Origin: CALDTK01 sp045110575
GTDB lineage: Bacteria; Bacteroidota; Bacteroidia; Chitinophagales; Saprospiraceae
DNA length: 64,000 nt
Direction: 5' to 3'
Assembly: GCA_045110575.1 (NCBI GenBank)
Contig: JBGCGF010000051.1
Span: forward strand, 10,427-74,426
How positions within the stretch are numbered: the stretch's first letter is position 1; the number at the start of each line of letters is the position of its first letter. The notes below the pieces were generated by a model. The model saw only the letters and a program-made list of their open reading frames with translations, was not told where the DNA came from and searched no databases. A program made the position numbers and the translations under genes. Positions 14,813 to 24,742 of the stretch are shown here, piece after piece.

Positions 14813-16930
14813 GTGCTGCCTGCCTGGAAAGACTTTCTTGCTAAACCGATCTCAAGCCTCAAAGGACTTGGAGATGAAAAGGCGCAACTCTTTGCCGAAG
14901 AGTTGGGGGTGAGGACACTTGGAGACTTAGTCTACTTGCTTCCGCTTCGATATGTAGACAAGACCCAAGTGACACCAATAGCCGAACTAAAGACGGTCCC
15001 TAATACAGACGTGTTTATTAGAGGTGTACTTCGTCGGGTCAATCACATTGGAACAGGTGCAAAACGCCGCGTATCCGCAACGATTCAAGACGAGTCAGGC
15101 CAAGTGGATCTCGTCTGGTTTAGAGGTGGCTACTATGCCGCTCGATCACTTACTGTTGGAAGAGCTTACTCCGTTTTCGGGAAAGTCAACGTCTTCAAAA
15201 ACAGAGCGAGCATTGCCCACCCTGAACTAAGTGAACGCGCTGGTGCCAACGAAACCTTTGAGCCTGTCTACCCAAGCACAGAGAAATTCAACTCGAAGGG
15301 CGTCAACATGAAGACGCGGAGAAGGATGGTCAAGGCGATCATTGGGCTATTAACAGAAAGGTTCCCTGGAGCTGAGGACACGCTACCTGCTTACTTGCGC
15401 GAACAGTATCGCTTGATCACCCACGCCAAGGCGCTGCATGATTTGCACTTTCCTGCAGACCACGATGCAGCACATGAAGCGACGAGACGGATCAAATTTG
15501 AAGAGCTATTTCTCTTTCAGATGCGTCAACTCTGGGGGAAATACCAGCACGATCGCGACATCAAAGGATACACCATTCCCGGTCCAGGAAAAATCTACGA
15601 TCAATTCGTGGCTGAAAAGCTTCCGTTTACGTTGACGGGTGCCCAACAGCGGGTTTTGACGGAAGTCTCAAAAGACCTAGGCTCAGGTACCCACATGAAC
15701 AGGCTCATCCAAGGTGATGTAGGTTCGGGAAAGACCATCGTTGCGCTCATGGCCATGCTCATGGCCATCGATCACGGATATCAGGCGGTGATGATGGCAC
15801 CAACTCAAATACTTGCTAATCAGCATTTTGATGGGCTTTCTGAAATGCTCAAAGGCTCTGGAGTCATGCTTGCCTTTTTAACGGGCAATACCAAAGTGCA
15901 GCAACGTGCCCAGACCTTAAGAGCACTTGAACGCGGCGATCTACATATCCTTATCGGGACCCATGCTCTCATTGAAGATGCTGTCGTCTTCAAAAATCTG
16001 GGCATAGCAGTCATTGATGAGCAGCACCGTTTTGGGGTGAAACAGCGCGCCAAGTTGTGGCGAAAGAATAAGCCACATCCACCGCATGTACTGGTAATGA
16101 CCGCGACACCTATTCCGAGAACGCTCGCATTAACGACACATGCAGAGCTCGACGTCAGTAAAATCGATGAGCTACCGCCAGGACGAAAGCCCGTTACGAC
16201 GCGCCACATTGTCGAAAAGCATAGAGGCGAGGTCACGGAATGGATGCGCTCGGAAGTTGAAAAAGGCCGACAGATATACGTTGTCTACCCGCTTATTGAA
16301 GAGAGTGATGCGCTTGACCTCAAGAATGTGATGACAGGTTTTGAGCGTATTCAAGAGCGCTTCCCTACTCCGAAGTATCAGATTTCGATCGTTCATGGTA
16401 GGCTCAAAGCTTCAGAGAAGGACTTTGAAATGGACCGCTTCGTGAAAGGGAAGACGCAGATCATGGTGGCCACGACGGTTATTGAGGTTGGCGTGAACGT
16501 TCCTAACGCCAGCGTAATGGTGATTGAAAATGCTGAACGTTTTGGCCTTAGTCAGTTACACCAGCTTCGTGGTCGCGTAGGGCGTGGTGCCGAGCAAAGC
16601 TATTGTCTGCTCATGACCGATGGGCGCCTGTCTGACAATGCGAAAGAGCGCGTCAAAATCATGTGTGACACGAACGATGGTTTTGTGATTGCAGAAAAAG
16701 ACTTACAGCTTCGTGGAGCTGGTGACATTGAAGGCTTGCGCCAAAGTGGTCAGATGCTTTTCAAACTTGCACGTATTCCAGAAGATGAGGTCATCCTCAA
16801 TGTGGCCCATGAAGAGGCTAAGAAGCTACTTACAGAAGATCCAGAATTTGTCGATGCCCGGCACTTTGGCCTAAAGCTTCACATGCGCGAAATCGGGGAG
16901 ACGCGCAGGGCGTGGACGAAGATTAGTTAG
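14813..16930 (+). CDS. recG: ATP-dependent DNA helicase RecG
   Basis: A 705-residue fork-reversing helicase of recombination repair. The N-terminal wedge/OB domain includes DVFIRGVLRRVNHIG and DESGQVDLVWF. The helicase core has Walker A GDVGSGKTIVALMAM, motif II IDEQHRFGVKQR (DEQH), TATPIPRTLALT (motif III) and the RecG C-terminal QLRGRVGRGAEQSYCLL and LQLRGAGDIEGLRQSG. The start is a GTG, 5 bp after a CATTTTTG promoter-like box, suggesting a leaderless mRNA. The gene is followed by a 7-bp array and a long hairpin. Confidence 0.97.
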   Translation: MLPAWKDFLAKPISSLKGLGDEKAQLFAEELGVRTLGDLVYLLPLRYVDKTQVTPIAELKTVPNTDVFIRGVLRRVNHIGTGAKRRVSATIQDESGQVDLVWFRGGYYAARSLTVGRAYSVFGKVNVFKNRASIAHPELSERAGANETFEPVYPSTEKFNSKGVNMKTRRRMVKAIIGLLTERFPGAEDTLPAYLREQYRLITHAKALHDLHFPADHDAAHEATRRIKFEELFLFQMRQLWGKYQHDRDIKGYTIPGPGKIYDQFVAEKLPFTLTGAQQRVLTEVSKDLGSGTHMNRLIQGDVGSGKTIVALMAMLMAIDHGYQAVMMAPTQILANQHFDGLSEMLKGSGVMLAFLTGNTKVQQRAQTLRALERGDLHILIGTHALIEDAVVFKNLGIAVIDEQHRFGVKQRAKLWRKNKPHPPHVLVMTATPIPRTLALTTHAELDVSKIDELPPGRKPVTTRHIVEKHRGEVTEWMRSEVEKGRQIYVVYPLIEESDALDLKNVMTGFERIQERFPTPKYQISIVHGRLKASEKDFEMDRFVKGKTQIMVATTVIEVGVNVPNASVMVIENAERFGLSQLHQLRGRVGRGAEQSYCLLMTDGRLSDNAKERVKIMCDTNDGFVIAEKDLQLRGAGDIEGLRQSGQMLFKLARIPEDEVILNVAHEEAKKLLTEDPEFVDARHFGLKLHMREIGETRRAWTKIS

Positions 16931-16975
16931 CGGGATTTGAGATTTGGGATGTGAGATGTGAGATGTGAGACACGT
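16931..16975. repeat. 7-bp repeat array after recG
   Basis: gatttga, gatttgg, gatgtga, gatgtga, gatgtga, gacacgt in register, immediately after the recG stop. Confidence 0.7.
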
Positions 16976-17025
16976 GGCGCGGAGGCATGTGACTATCAAC
17001 AAGCTACTGTGCTACGCGCGCCCAG

Positions 17026-17074
17026 TACTGCTACACTTACTGCGAACCACTGATTCGCAGTAAGTATAGCAGTA
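17026..17074. repeat. Long hairpin, 21-bp stem
   Basis: Arms TACTGCTACACTTACTGCGAA and its near-perfect complement (one G-T wobble) around the 7-nt loop ccactga. There is no T-tract, so it is not a plain terminator. Confidence 0.8.
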
Positions 17075-17080
17075 ACATTC

Positions 17081-17120
17081 AAAAAGAAAAGCCCCTAGCA
17101 TCGTTAGATACTAGGGGCTT
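17081..17120 (-). terminator. Rho-independent terminator of the ECF sigma gene
   Basis: AAGCCCCTAG...CTAGGGGCTT stem followed on the minus strand by TTTTCTTTTT. Confidence 0.85.
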
Positions 17121-17140
17121 CAAATTTGCTTTAGATGCGA

Positions 17141-17692
17141 TTATGCTTCCACTTCAGCAGGTAGTGTCAAATCAACACTTGCAGTTGCGTAGAGCGCTTG
17201 AAGCTTTCGGCGTGCAAAGAAGATTCGACTCTTGATTGTACCAAGTGGACTTCCGAGCTTCTCAGAAATCTCTTCGTACTTGTAGCCTTGGTAGGCCATC
17301 CAGAAGGGAATACGCAGATCATCTGGAAGCTTGTTGACCATTGTCAAAAGCTCCTTGTAACTCGCATCACTCTCACCCGCATTCGGGTTGTTCACTTGAC
17401 CGGAGTCAATGAAGTAGTTGTTAGGGGTCTGATCTAGAAGCGTATTGCGACGCATCTTCTTACGGTAGTTGTTAATGAACAAGTTCCGCATGATCGTAAC
17501 CGCCCAAGCTTTAAAGTTGGTTCCTTGTCTAAACTTCTCAGCGTTGCTGATGACCTTATATACAGTATCCTGATAAAGGTCGTGCGCATCAGCCTCACTC
17601 TGAGTGAGCGCCATGCTAAATGCACGGAGACTTGGGCTGATTTCTTCAAACTGGCTAAAAACGTTTGCTTGGAGGGAAAGGGATGGGGTCAT
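17141..17692 (-). CDS. ECF-type RNA polymerase sigma factor
   Basis: 183 residues. Region 2 (SEADAHDLYQDTVYKVISNAEKF, then FKAWAVTIMRNLFINNYRK) binds the -10 element and core enzyme; region 4 (LPDDLRIPFWMAYQGYKYEEISEKLGSPLGTIKSRIFFARRKL) holds the -35 binding HTH. No anti-sigma gene is adjacent: the gene sits between a terminator and a 255-bp divergent promoter region shared with the XRE regulator. Such solitary ECF factors are common in Bacteroidota. Target genes are unknown. Confidence 0.93.
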   Translation of the reverse strand: MTPSLSLQANVFSQFEEISPSLRAFSMALTQSEADAHDLYQDTVYKVISNAEKFRQGTNFKAWAVTIMRNLFINNYRKKMRRNTLLDQTPNNYFIDSGQVNNPNAGESDASYKELLTMVNKLPDDLRIPFWMAYQGYKYEEISEKLGSPLGTIKSRIFFARRKLQALYATASVDLTLPAEVEA

Positions 17693-17947
17693 GATGTTGT
17701 TTTTTTGTGGTAGAATGTAAATTCTATTTACAAATATAGGATTTTTGGTACGAAACCGCTGCTTTTTTAGTGCAGAAACCTGCTTAAATGCGGTATTTTA
17801 AGGATAACTTAACGGTTAAGGTGTAGATCGAGGCCGTTGAGATGTAAATAAAATTACCTAAAACTAACTTCGGTGCATAGGCGTATAGTATATGCGCTTG
17901 TCGGGTGACTCGCGCTTTTGGTCGAATTTTAGCTTATTCTTCTTCTC

Positions 17948-18457
17948 ATGGAACGCGTAATCACTGTTACAATCTCTCATGGTCTTGCAACCAACATGCG
18001 CCACATGCGCAAACGCTTGGGGTATAGTCAGGAAGATCTAGCACAGCAAGTTGGACTCAATCGGGGCAACATCGCGAGCTACGAGAAAGGTACTGCCGAA
18101 CCAAAGCTCTGCAACCTTCTCAAATTCTCTCATCTCTTTGGTGTCTCTATTCATGATCTCACCAAGCGTGATCTGAGTTGCGACTGCACCTATAAGAAGG
18201 CCTTTACCAATTACCTGAGACTCAATAGCGAAGAAGCTGCTGCACTCGCAGACTTCAATACACAAGCCGAAGAGTTCGGTGACGTATTTCAAGGTCTCAC
18301 GCGTTGCTATAACTTCTCTTCGAAGAAGTCTGGCGAGACCGCTCCAGACGCTAGAGTACTAGAAGGGCAATTTGGGCAACTCCAACACCTCACACAGGAA
18401 GTGCTTCGCGCTCATGCCGAGCTCTTGGATTTCGTGAAGTGCAGACTCAAGGAGTAA
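17948..18457 (+). CDS. XRE-family transcriptional regulator
   Basis: 169 residues. An N-terminal HTH_3 domain (about residues 15-70) reads MRKRLGYSQEDLAQQVGLNRGNIASYEKGTAEPKLCNLLKFS. The rest is helical with no known sensor domain and may mediate dimerisation. It lies between an ECF sigma factor (divergent) and degQ (same strand, 132 bp away). It could regulate either; nothing in the sequence decides this. Confidence 0.88.
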   Translation: MERVITVTISHGLATNMRHMRKRLGYSQEDLAQQVGLNRGNIASYEKGTAEPKLCNLLKFSHLFGVSIHDLTKRDLSCDCTYKKAFTNYLRLNSEEAAALADFNTQAEEFGDVFQGLTRCYNFSSKKSGETAPDARVLEGQFGQLQHLTQEVLRAHAELLDFVKCRLKE

Positions 18458-18589
18458 GCGCCATTTCTAGATTTTTCAATTTCTTTAACATTCGGCAATC
18501 AACACGTCGGGTGGCTTGGCCGTTGGTATATCAGACTTAACGTCGTCTACATAGATGACTCTATTGTTAAACCAGATTACACAACACAC

Positions 18590-20119
18590 ATGACTCGTTA
18601 CGGAAGTATAATCTTCGCCTCAGCACTGAGCTGTCTCTTGACCCTTGGTATACTTTGGTCTTTCGGTTTTGGCGAAAGCGCTACGAATACCTATCGCATA
18701 GAACATCACGATGCGGTAGCCGCAGCCGAAACCAACTTCACTCCTAATACCAATTCGAACTTCGCTCCTTTCGATTTCACCTTTGCTGCCGATAAGGTTA
18801 GCCCAGCGGTGGTCTTCATTCGAAATACAATGCAAGCGCAGGCGGGAAACCAAGCTCAAGGTGGACAGGGCTCACAAGAGGAATTCTTTAGACAGTTTTT
18901 CGGCGCCCCTCAGGGTCAAGGAGGCCAGCGGCAGGCGCCACAACCAAGCGTCGGTGCAGGATCTGGTGTTCTCATCTCTGCGGATGGCTACATCGTCACG
19001 AATAACCACGTGATTGACAAAAGCATTGACCTTGAAGTACGCGTTGGAGACAAAGACACGTACAAAGCAATCCTTATTGGCACTGATCCTACGACGGACA
19101 TTGCTCTTCTAAAAATCGAAGGTGCGAAAGACCTGCCGTTCATTGAATTTGCTGATTCGGATCAAGTCCGTATTGGGCAGTGGGTAGCTGCTGTAGGCAA
19201 CCCGTTTGACTTAGAGACGACTGTCACTGCAGGAATTGTAAGTGCACTTGGCCGAAGCATCAATATCATCGGTAGACAGAGTCGCTCTCAGGGTCGTGAT
19301 CAAACGGCAATCGAAAGCTTCATTCAAACAGACGCCGCTGTCAATCCTGGTAATTCTGGAGGTGCACTCGTAAATACAGAAGGTAACCTCATCGGCATCA
19401 ATACGGCGATTGCTTCACCTACGGGGGCTTACACTGGTTATTCATTCGCTGTACCGAGTCGCTTGGTTCGCAAAGTCGTTGACGATTTGCGCGAGTTCGG
19501 AACCGTACAGCGTGGATTTATTGGTGCGAGTATTGTTGAAGTAGATCAGGCCTTTGCTGATGATCGTGAGCTAGAGATTAACTACGGTGTTTACATCGCA
19601 GCCTTAATGGACAATAGTTCAGCCAAAGAAGCTGGGCTTCAAGAAGGCGACATTATTGTTGAGATCGACGGGAATAAGGTCCGAACTAGCCCAGAACTAC
19701 TGGAGCAAATCGGTCGTCATCGCCCAGGTGATGCAGTTCGCCTTACGTACCTCCGCGATGGCACTGAACGGTCCACAGATGTAATTCTCAAAACTGCAAC
19801 AGGTACCACTGAAGTTGTAAGAAAGAAGGCAGCTAAAGGCTATGCTGCGCTAGGCATCGATGTCGAGGAACTAGATGACGCCACCAAACGAAGGCTTCGT
19901 ATCGATGGCGGAGTTAAGGTGGCAGACATTCGCACAGGAAGAGTGGCCAGTCAAACGGACATGGCCGAAGGCTTCATTATCACCGTTGCAGGTGGACGTG
20001 AGGTTAATACCGTGGCTGACTTTATGAAAGAAGTCGAAAAAGCAGACGGTATGCTCGTCGTGAAAGGACGTTATGAAACAATGCCAGGAACGAAGATTTA
20101 CGCCTTCGAACTTGATTAA
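18590..20119 (+). CDS. Do-family periplasmic serine protease (HtrA/DegQ)
   Basis: A 509-residue envelope quality-control protease. It has one N-terminal membrane helix or signal anchor, a Gly/Gln-rich linker (about residues 85-118), and a trypsin-like domain with His140 (NNHV), Asp170 (TTDIALL) and Ser256 (NPGNSGGAL), all intact. PDZ1 spans about 300-400 (GFIGASI, KEAGLQEGDIIVEIDGNKV) and a degenerate PDZ2 follows to the C-terminus. A terminator follows at 20186. The codons for G-F-G-E-S in the anchor contain the dispersed motif in a reading frame different from other sites. Confidence 0.95.
   Translation: MTRYGSIIFASALSCLLTLGILWSFGFGESATNTYRIEHHDAVAAAETNFTPNTNSNFAPFDFTFAADKVSPAVVFIRNTMQAQAGNQAQGGQGSQEEFFRQFFGAPQGQGGQRQAPQPSVGAGSGVLISADGYIVTNNHVIDKSIDLEVRVGDKDTYKAILIGTDPTTDIALLKIEGAKDLPFIEFADSDQVRIGQWVAAVGNPFDLETTVTAGIVSALGRSINIIGRQSRSQGRDQTAIESFIQTDAAVNPGNSGGALVNTEGNLIGINTAIASPTGAYTGYSFAVPSRLVRKVVDDLREFGTVQRGFIGASIVEVDQAFADDRELEINYGVYIAALMDNSSAKEAGLQEGDIIVEIDGNKVRTSPELLEQIGRHRPGDAVRLTYLRDGTERSTDVILKTATGTTEVVRKKAAKGYAALGIDVEELDDATKRRLRIDGGVKVADIRTGRVASQTDMAEGFIITVAGGREVNTVADFMKEVEKADGMLVVKGRYETMPGTKIYAFELD
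18666..18679 (+). repeat. Dispersed GNAA-hairpin motif, site 4
   Basis: GTTTTGGCGAAAGC, sense, codons G-F-G-E-S. Confidence 0.7.
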
Positions 20120-20185
20120 GTCTACTTACTGACACCCCCCAAACAAGGTCTAAAAGCATTATGCTTTAACCCCAATAGACCTCAG

Positions 20186-20215
20186 CCCGGCTGCCGAAAG
20201 GTGGTCGGGTTTTTT
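20186..20215 (+). terminator. Rho-independent terminator after degQ-like gene
   Basis: CCCGGCTGCC-GAAA-GGTGGTCGGG (with G-T pairs) then six T. The same sequence lies beside the stop of the convergent symporter gene. Confidence 0.85.
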
Positions 20216-20217
20216 AT

Positions 20218-21735
20218 TTACAGCTTAATTGGAGTGGCTTGTTGCTCCTCCTCTACTCCTATACTGAGTAACCAAAGGCCTAGAAACGTCAGTACGCCAT
20301 TGAGCGCGAGCAACAAAAAGCCAAACTTGAAGCCGTTTAACCACTCTACGGAGTTGCTATCGATTAGCCAACTTAGGATGGGTGCGATTACGCAAACAAC
20401 AGGAACAAGCCTGTCTCGCAGCATTCGACGGTTACTTAGCCCGAAAGCAAAGAGCCCCAATAACGGTCCGTATGTAAGACCCGCAACACGGAAGAGTGAG
20501 TTGATGACGCTATCGTCGTTGATCGTGTAGAAGATGAGTATCACTACAAAAAGGACGACTGCGAACCCTATATGAACGATGTTTCGCGTCCTTTTTTGAT
20601 TACTCTTCGCGGTACCACTTTCTCGTTCAAAGCCGAGAAAGTCGACGCAGAAGCTCGTTGTAAGACTCGTCAATGCACTATCGGCGCTTGAATACGCAGC
20701 TGCGATAAGGCCGATCACAAATGTGATTCCTGCTGCGGGAGGCAAATGGCTGATTGCCATCGTCGGGAAAATCTGGTCAGCTTTTGCTGGAATCTCCATG
20801 TCGATATGGGCCATGCAGCTGTACAGCAATATTCCTAGACTCAGGAAAATAAGGTTGATCGGAACAAGCAAAAGTGAAAGACTAAACATGTTCTTCTGGG
20901 CATCGCCTAGGGATCGACAAGTCAGGTTTTTCTGCATCATGTCTTGATCGAGGCCCGTCATCACTATCGTGAGCAAAGCACCTGCAAAGAATTGCTTCCA
21001 AAAATTATTAGCGTCTCCCCAGCCACCGCCAAAGAAGAACATTTGATCCAGCCCACTCTCTTTGACCATCGTAGGGATGTCAAAAATGCTACCTCCAAGG
21101 TTGGAGGTGAGTGCATACAAGGTCACCCCTACTGCCGCAAGCATAGCAAACGTTTGAAGCGTATCCGTGTAGACGACTGTACGCATTCCTCCTTTGAAAG
21201 TGTATAGGTATATCAGGAGTAAGGTCACTGCGACTGTCCCCCAAACAGGGAAGCCCAAAGGGCCAAGCACAAACATGTCCAATACGATTGCAACCAAATA
21301 AAGCCGAAAGCTTGCCCCGATGATTCTGGAAAGCTGAAAAAACGCTGCCCCAGTGAGGTAGCTACTCTTTCCAAATCGCTTTGCTAGGTATTCATAGATA
21401 CTCGTTAGCCCTAGCTTGTAATACAGAGGCAAGAGGACTGTCGCGATAAACACATAACCTAGCAAATAGCCGAAGACCACTTGCATGTAAGAGAGCTGCT
21501 GGTTTAGTCCTCCTGCGCCAACGACACCAGGAATGCTCACGAAGGTGACACCTGAGAGACTTGCCCCAATCATACCCCAGGCCACGAGGTACCAAGGAGA
21601 AGACTTACCAGCCTTAAAAAAGGTGTCATTGTCTCCTTTGCCTGCGGTGAGGTAACTAATCCCGATGAGTACGGCGAAATAACCAATTACAATCGCGAGA
21701 AGCAGCCCGGGAGAAATCATAGCATGTTCTTCCAT
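20218..21735 (-). CDS. Sodium:solute symporter (SSS family)
   Basis: 505 residues with about 13 hydrophobic helices of the LeuT-fold SSS family. Visible signature parts are GKSSPWYLVAWGMIGASLSGVTFVSIPG (helix 2 region), RFGKSSYLTGAAFFQLSRIIGASFRLYL, and FVIGLIAAAYSSADSALTSLTTSFCVD, the conserved Na+-site helix with A-x3-S-S-x-D-S. The substrate is not predictable; sugar, amino acid and organic acid carriers share this layout. ATG 21735 or 21720 can be the start. It converges with degQ and diverges from the beta-helix gene. Confidence 0.92.
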   Translation of the reverse strand: MEEHAMISPGLLLAIVIGYFAVLIGISYLTAGKGDNDTFFKAGKSSPWYLVAWGMIGASLSGVTFVSIPGVVGAGGLNQQLSYMQVVFGYLLGYVFIATVLLPLYYKLGLTSIYEYLAKRFGKSSYLTGAAFFQLSRIIGASFRLYLVAIVLDMFVLGPLGFPVWGTVAVTLLLIYLYTFKGGMRTVVYTDTLQTFAMLAAVGVTLYALTSNLGGSIFDIPTMVKESGLDQMFFFGGGWGDANNFWKQFFAGALLTIVMTGLDQDMMQKNLTCRSLGDAQKNMFSLSLLLVPINLIFLSLGILLYSCMAHIDMEIPAKADQIFPTMAISHLPPAAGITFVIGLIAAAYSSADSALTSLTTSFCVDFLGFERESGTAKSNQKRTRNIVHIGFAVVLFVVILIFYTINDDSVINSLFRVAGLTYGPLLGLFAFGLSNRRMLRDRLVPVVCVIAPILSWLIDSNSVEWLNGFKFGFLLLALNGVLTFLGLWLLSIGVEEEQQATPIKL

Positions 21736-21886
21736 GCGGGTAAGGTAGTCGAGCTATTCCGTTGTCTTACTCATTGGTGATAGTGAGGTTCTCAACCGTT
21801 AACCTTCTGGAGATAAAAAACTCGATTGAAAGCTCGTATCATTTTTGCAGTAGGTACTGGTTCTGCCCCTCGCAGACAACTGGACA

Positions 21887-24532
21887 ATGAAAATAGCTAC
21901 GTCGACCACACTTTTTCTAAGCATCACCTTCTTGGTGCTAGCGAGTGTTACGTCATCTTTAGGACAAGTCATTTATGTATCTCAAGATGCCACCGGTAGT
22001 GGTAGTTCTTGGCAAGATGCTACAGGCGATTTGCGGGCCGCACTGGCTTCGGCAGCGTCTGGAGATGAGGTCCGTGTAAGTGGAGGCACATATACACCCA
22101 TCACCTGTTCGCCCTGCACATTTGCCGATAGAGACACAAGATTTGTTTTGCCGAAAGGTGTAAAACTGATCGGTGGATTTACTGCAGCCCAAGGGCCTCT
22201 TGAAGATATCTCCAACAGCGCTGAACAAGCACAATCAACGACTATTGTCACGTTAAGCGGACAAATAGAAACGGGTGTTGCCGCTACGCGCAGCTTTACG
22301 GTTCTCGAAGCGATTGCCCCAACAGCAGGCACTCGTATCGAAAAGATCAATTTTACGAACGGCCTAGCAAACGACGATACACGAGGCTCTACGAGTCGAG
22401 GAGCAAGTGGATCTCTGTTATACGTGACTTCCTATGATGTCGAAGAAACCTTCCAACTCGAACTCGCGCTTTGCCACTTCGACTTTGGCGAGAGTATTGG
22501 CTACGGAGGAGCTGTGTTTGTTGATGCAGACCAGGACAAAAAGTCGAAGTTGCGTTTTAGTGGCTGCTCCTTCCAAGATAACATTGCCGGTACCGGCGGA
22601 GGGGCCATGACGATAAGCTCAAGCTTTGGAGGATCTGATAGTTCTGAACTTGTCAACTGTGATTTCGATTCAAACTCTGCCGGAGACGAAGGTGGAGGTG
22701 GACTGTTGATTAGAGCCGCTGAAGGAGGAAGTTCCACCTCAGCCTTTGACGACGTCTATTTCGTTGACAATAACTCGCCACTTGGAGAAGGAGGAGCCCT
22801 TCGGCTTTACGGTAAGAACGGGCTCTGTTCTCCGACATTTGTCAATTGCGACTTCGCTAACAATTCCGCTCATTTTGGTGGAGGTATCGACATTGATGGA
22901 GGATATCAAGGTGTAGCTAATCCAGTGTTTACGGGCTGTGACTTTTCACAAAATGAGTCAAGTAATGCAGGGGGCGCGATCTACGCTTCTGCCGTTTTTG
23001 GAGGAACAGCCGACTTTGAAATTTACGAATCTTACTTCGGATCCAACCTAAGCGGTGAATCAGGAGGAGCTATTCTTGTCAATGCGATCGAAGGCTCAAG
23101 TAGAGCAATGTACCGCGACGTTGAATTTTGGTCGAATACCGCAACGCTTTACGGAGGTGCAGTTTACAACCTAGGCAAATCAGGAGTTTGCAGCCCAAGC
23201 TTCATAAACTGCGTTATTGCGGACAATAGCGCAAGCAGCGCTGGGGGAGTTTACTGCCTTGGAAGCGAGGGTGGCGAGAGTAGTCCACTCATTCTAAATT
23301 GTGTTTTTTCAGATAACAGAGCCGATGTTGGAGGAGCGCTCTACAGTAATGGAAACGACGCTTCAGGAACAGCAGAGCCGTTTGTAGCAAATACGATATT
23401 CCAGTACAACGAAGCTGGCAACGGACGAACGCTACGGATCATCCACGGACGCCCTCATCTCTTAAATTGCTATTTCGATGAGGTTGACTGTGCGAGCTTA
23501 AACTCGGGATTCGGAGGTGAACCAGTTTGTCTTGGCGGTAACATCTTCGGAGACACGCCAGATTTCTTCGATGGAGATAGGACTACGCCTGCTTATAATC
23601 CATTACCTAACAGTCCACTCATAGACGCCGGAAACGATTCCATCCTAATTGCCCACGGCATCTTTTTGGACTTAGCTAAAGAAGCAAGGTTTAGAGGATC
23701 TTCGGCTGACATTGGAGTTATAGAGAACTTAGCAGATAATGTGCTGTGGGAGTTGACATCTGAAACGGCCAACGTTTCAGCATGTGAAGGCACATCACTT
23801 GTTCTTGCTGCTGCCATTTATCCGCCTTACCCGCAGGGAGAGGTAAATTGGATTGTTGGGGCTGACACGGTAAGTCGAGAAACCACGTACACCATTGACG
23901 AACTGACGAACTCTCAAAACATTCAAGTGTCAGGTTCGCTTTTCGGAGAATCAAGAAGTCTAACCGTCGATGTAAATGTCCTCCCGACACTCATCACATC
24001 GCTTACAAGCGACGCTTCCAGTCTTCCTGACACCCTATGCCTAGATTCAACATACCAACTTACGGCTAGTGCAAATGCAGTAAACATTGCCTCTTCCTTC
24101 AAGTGGTTCGATGAAGATGAAAATCTTTTGGCCGAGACAAAAGTGCTTACACTTTCTCCTACATCGACTCTTTTACTCAAAAGAACAGTAGTGGCCGAAT
24201 TCGTGGGAACCTGCCTAGACAGCAATTCTCGTTCAATATCCTATAATTTTGATGTTGCCAATTGTGGAGTGAGTAGCACACAACAAGCCTCTGATTTTGA
24301 AGGACTTACTCTCTTCCCAAATCCAACGAAGGATGCCGTTTCGATAACCGGTTTGTCTGGCGATGGTCAGTTTGATGTCCAAATCCTCAACTCAACGGGT
24401 CAAACTGTTTATTCTGGTACGATGTCTGCTTCAAATACAACTCTTAACGTTTACTCCCTTCCGCAAGGATTGTATTTCATCATCGTTCGTGATGAACAAA
24501 CAATCTACCGAGGTTTATTAGAAAAAGCCTAG
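21887..24532 (+). CDS. Secreted parallel beta-helix protein with T9SS sorting domain
   Basis: 881 residues: signal peptide (to SLGQ), YVSQDATGSGSSWQDATGDLRAAL typical of choice-of-anchor-Q beta-helix proteins, then Gly-rich beta-helix coils (repeated N-C-x-F-x2-N-x-A-x2-G-G-A/G) to about residue 560, SPLIDAGND, an Ig-like part and a C-terminal T9SS type A domain (LFPNPTKDAVSI, ILNSTGQTVYSG, LPQGLYFIIV). It is probably exported to the cell surface through the type IX system. Beta-helix proteins often bind or cleave polysaccharide, but no catalytic residues are evident. Followed by two hairpins at 24544-24608. Confidence 0.85.
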   Translation: MKIATSTTLFLSITFLVLASVTSSLGQVIYVSQDATGSGSSWQDATGDLRAALASAASGDEVRVSGGTYTPITCSPCTFADRDTRFVLPKGVKLIGGFTAAQGPLEDISNSAEQAQSTTIVTLSGQIETGVAATRSFTVLEAIAPTAGTRIEKINFTNGLANDDTRGSTSRGASGSLLYVTSYDVEETFQLELALCHFDFGESIGYGGAVFVDADQDKKSKLRFSGCSFQDNIAGTGGGAMTISSSFGGSDSSELVNCDFDSNSAGDEGGGGLLIRAAEGGSSTSAFDDVYFVDNNSPLGEGGALRLYGKNGLCSPTFVNCDFANNSAHFGGGIDIDGGYQGVANPVFTGCDFSQNESSNAGGAIYASAVFGGTADFEIYESYFGSNLSGESGGAILVNAIEGSSRAMYRDVEFWSNTATLYGGAVYNLGKSGVCSPSFINCVIADNSASSAGGVYCLGSEGGESSPLILNCVFSDNRADVGGALYSNGNDASGTAEPFVANTIFQYNEAGNGRTLRIIHGRPHLLNCYFDEVDCASLNSGFGGEPVCLGGNIFGDTPDFFDGDRTTPAYNPLPNSPLIDAGNDSILIAHGIFLDLAKEARFRGSSADIGVIENLADNVLWELTSETANVSACEGTSLVLAAAIYPPYPQGEVNWIVGADTVSRETTYTIDELTNSQNIQVSGSLFGESRSLTVDVNVLPTLITSLTSDASSLPDTLCLDSTYQLTASANAVNIASSFKWFDEDENLLAETKVLTLSPTSTLLLKRTVVAEFVGTCLDSNSRSISYNFDVANCGVSSTQQASDFEGLTLFPNPTKDAVSITGLSGDGQFDVQILNSTGQTVYSGTMSASNTTLNVYSLPQGLYFIIVRDEQTIYRGLLEKA
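22145..22158 (+). repeat. Dispersed GNAA-hairpin motif, site 5
   Basis: GTTTTGCCGAAAGG, sense, codons V-L-P-K-G in the beta-helix gene. Confidence 0.7.
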
Positions 24533-24543
24533 ATTGCGGATAG

Positions 24544-24608
24544 ATTAGGAACTCCCATTCCTAATCAAGCATATCCTAAACCGTGACGGGCCTATCCCGG
24601 TCGTCACA
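24544..24608. other. Tandem hairpins downstream of the beta-helix gene
   Basis: ATTAGGAA-ctccca-TTCCTAAT, then a second imperfect hairpin between gtgacggg and its partner ccggtcgtcac. There is no T-tract; they may act in transcript processing or termination. Confidence 0.4.
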
Positions 24609-24742
24609 AACCCAGAGTAAAAATTGTTCGACGAGCACCCTCGAAGGTGTTCCAGTCATTGCTGCGCCCTAACTGACATGGGCAAGCTTAATGTCTGCCC
24701 CTAGTTGACCAATTCACGCTCTACGTAAATTAGGAAGTCAGG

